NCBI GenBank assembly: GCA_965183885.1
Contig: OZ238992.1
Span: forward strand, 1,984,001 to 2,048,000
Source: UWMA-0277 sp965183885
GTDB taxonomy: Bacteria > Bacteroidota > Bacteroidia > Flavobacteriales > BACL11
Length of the DNA: 64,000 bases
Reading direction: 5' to 3'
In this document: positions 63,627 through 64,000 of the stretch, in pieces
Numbering within the stretch: the first letter of the stretch is position 1
Layout of the letters: the number at the start of each line of letters is the position of its first letter
The notes under the pieces: generated by a model
Seen by the model: only the letters and a program-made list of their open reading frames with translations
Database searches by the model: none
What the model was told of the DNA's origin: nothing
Made by a program: the position numbers and the translations under genes

Positions 63627-64000
63627 TTGAAAAAACTACTACTTATACTATTCTTAGTCCCTTTTGCCAGTAATAGTCAAACTGCTCAAGAAAAAATCAA
63701 GTATATTGAAAATAAAGGACAATGGAAAAAAAATATATTGTTTAAAGCAAATATCCCTGAAGGTGACATCTATTTAGAGGACAACAAATTTACTTATAGT
63801 TTTGCAGATTATAATACTCTTCATTCTTTACATCATGAGGCTCATGATAAAAACAATGAGGAATTGTTCAGGAATGCTATTATTGATGGTTTTGCTTTTA
63901 AAGTTGAGTTTTTAGGAGCTAATAAAAAATCGTTAAAAACTCCTATTAACAAACTAAAGGAATACTATAATTACTACCTTGGAAATGATAAAAGTAAATG
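63627..64000 (+). CDS. DUF7948-type surface protein, 3' part beyond window
   Basis: A TTG at 63627 begins MKKLLLILFLVPFASNSQ, a signal peptide, followed by IENKGQWKKNILFKANIPEGDIYLEDN and FTYSFADYN, the N-terminal signature of the DUF7948 family in Bacteroidota. Members usually continue with beta-propeller repeats and end with a T9SS sorting domain. The frame is open to the end of the window (124 codons seen). No ATG start is available upstream. Confidence 0.75.
   Translation, partial: MKKLLLILFLVPFASNSQTAQEKIKYIENKGQWKKNILFKANIPEGDIYLEDNKFTYSFADYNTLHSLHHEAHDKNNEELFRNAIIDGFAFKVEFLGANKKSLKTPINKLKEYYNYYLGNDKSK

Overview
The window is AT-rich DNA from a member of the Bacteroidota, most likely a Flavobacteriales-type organism. 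The evidence is several proteins with type IX secretion (T9SS) C-terminal sorting signals of type A and type B, SprB-type and GEVED surface modules, a Bacteroidota-style -7 promoter element (TAnnTTTG) upstream of many genes, no Shine-Dalgarno-like sequences, and family-typical housekeeping proteins (OstA-like LPS transport protein, START-like protein, split SurA-like chaperones). The species cannot be named from the sequence.

Layout. 1-10.3 kb (minus strand): a membrane-anchored metallo-beta-lactamase-fold hydrolase cut by the left edge, its TetR regulator, a GreA-like small protein with a DEAD-box helicase, an ABC-F ATPase with an HI0933-type flavoprotein, the GTPase TypA/BipA, and a cyclophilin-FKBP fusion isomerase downstream of NrnA. 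10.4-19.3 kb: ndk on the plus strand, then three large T9SS cargo genes on the minus strand: a 1739-residue SprB-repeat surface protein and two tandem paralogues. 19.5-26.7 kb: an alpha-solenoid protein, a UmuD-like S24 peptidase, dciA and recF, a membrane TPR protein, ribH, a Crp-type regulator, a c-type cytochrome lipoprotein and two further lipoproteins.

26.8-33.6 kb is the accessory region. It lies between tRNA-Arg(TCT) and tRNA-Met(CAT) and is full of broken genes: an orphan response regulator, the 3' remnant of a tyrosine recombinase, three genes resembling part of a type IV pilus/type II secretion inner-membrane cluster, an IS3-family element whose two ends cut genes on both sides, a truncated solenoid protein, a tiny two-peptide transcription unit, and the C-terminal remnant of a T9SS cargo protein. 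It looks like the scar of integration followed by deletion.

33.7-64 kb returns to core genes: a membrane methyltransferase; START-like, LptF/G, RibBA and TsaD as one run; a hydrolase and a sodium:solute symporter; RecR; a 2-oxo acid dehydrogenase E2; a DnaQ-type exonuclease with an FAH-family protein; a minus-strand series guaB, three periplasmic folding factors, MoxR and peptide deformylase; an 1141-residue T9SS type B cargo protein; a nitronate monooxygenase; then glyA, rel, fur, purA, an OstA-like protein and a truncated haemoglobin on the plus strand; a VOC protein; and a DUF7948-type surface protein cut by the right edge.

Themes: envelope biogenesis (LptF/G and OstA-like for LPS; SurA/PpiC-type and cyclophilin-FKBP isomerases for periplasmic folding) serves the many outer-membrane and T9SS products. 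Nucleotide metabolism (guaB, purA, ndk) appears alongside the stringent-response enzyme.
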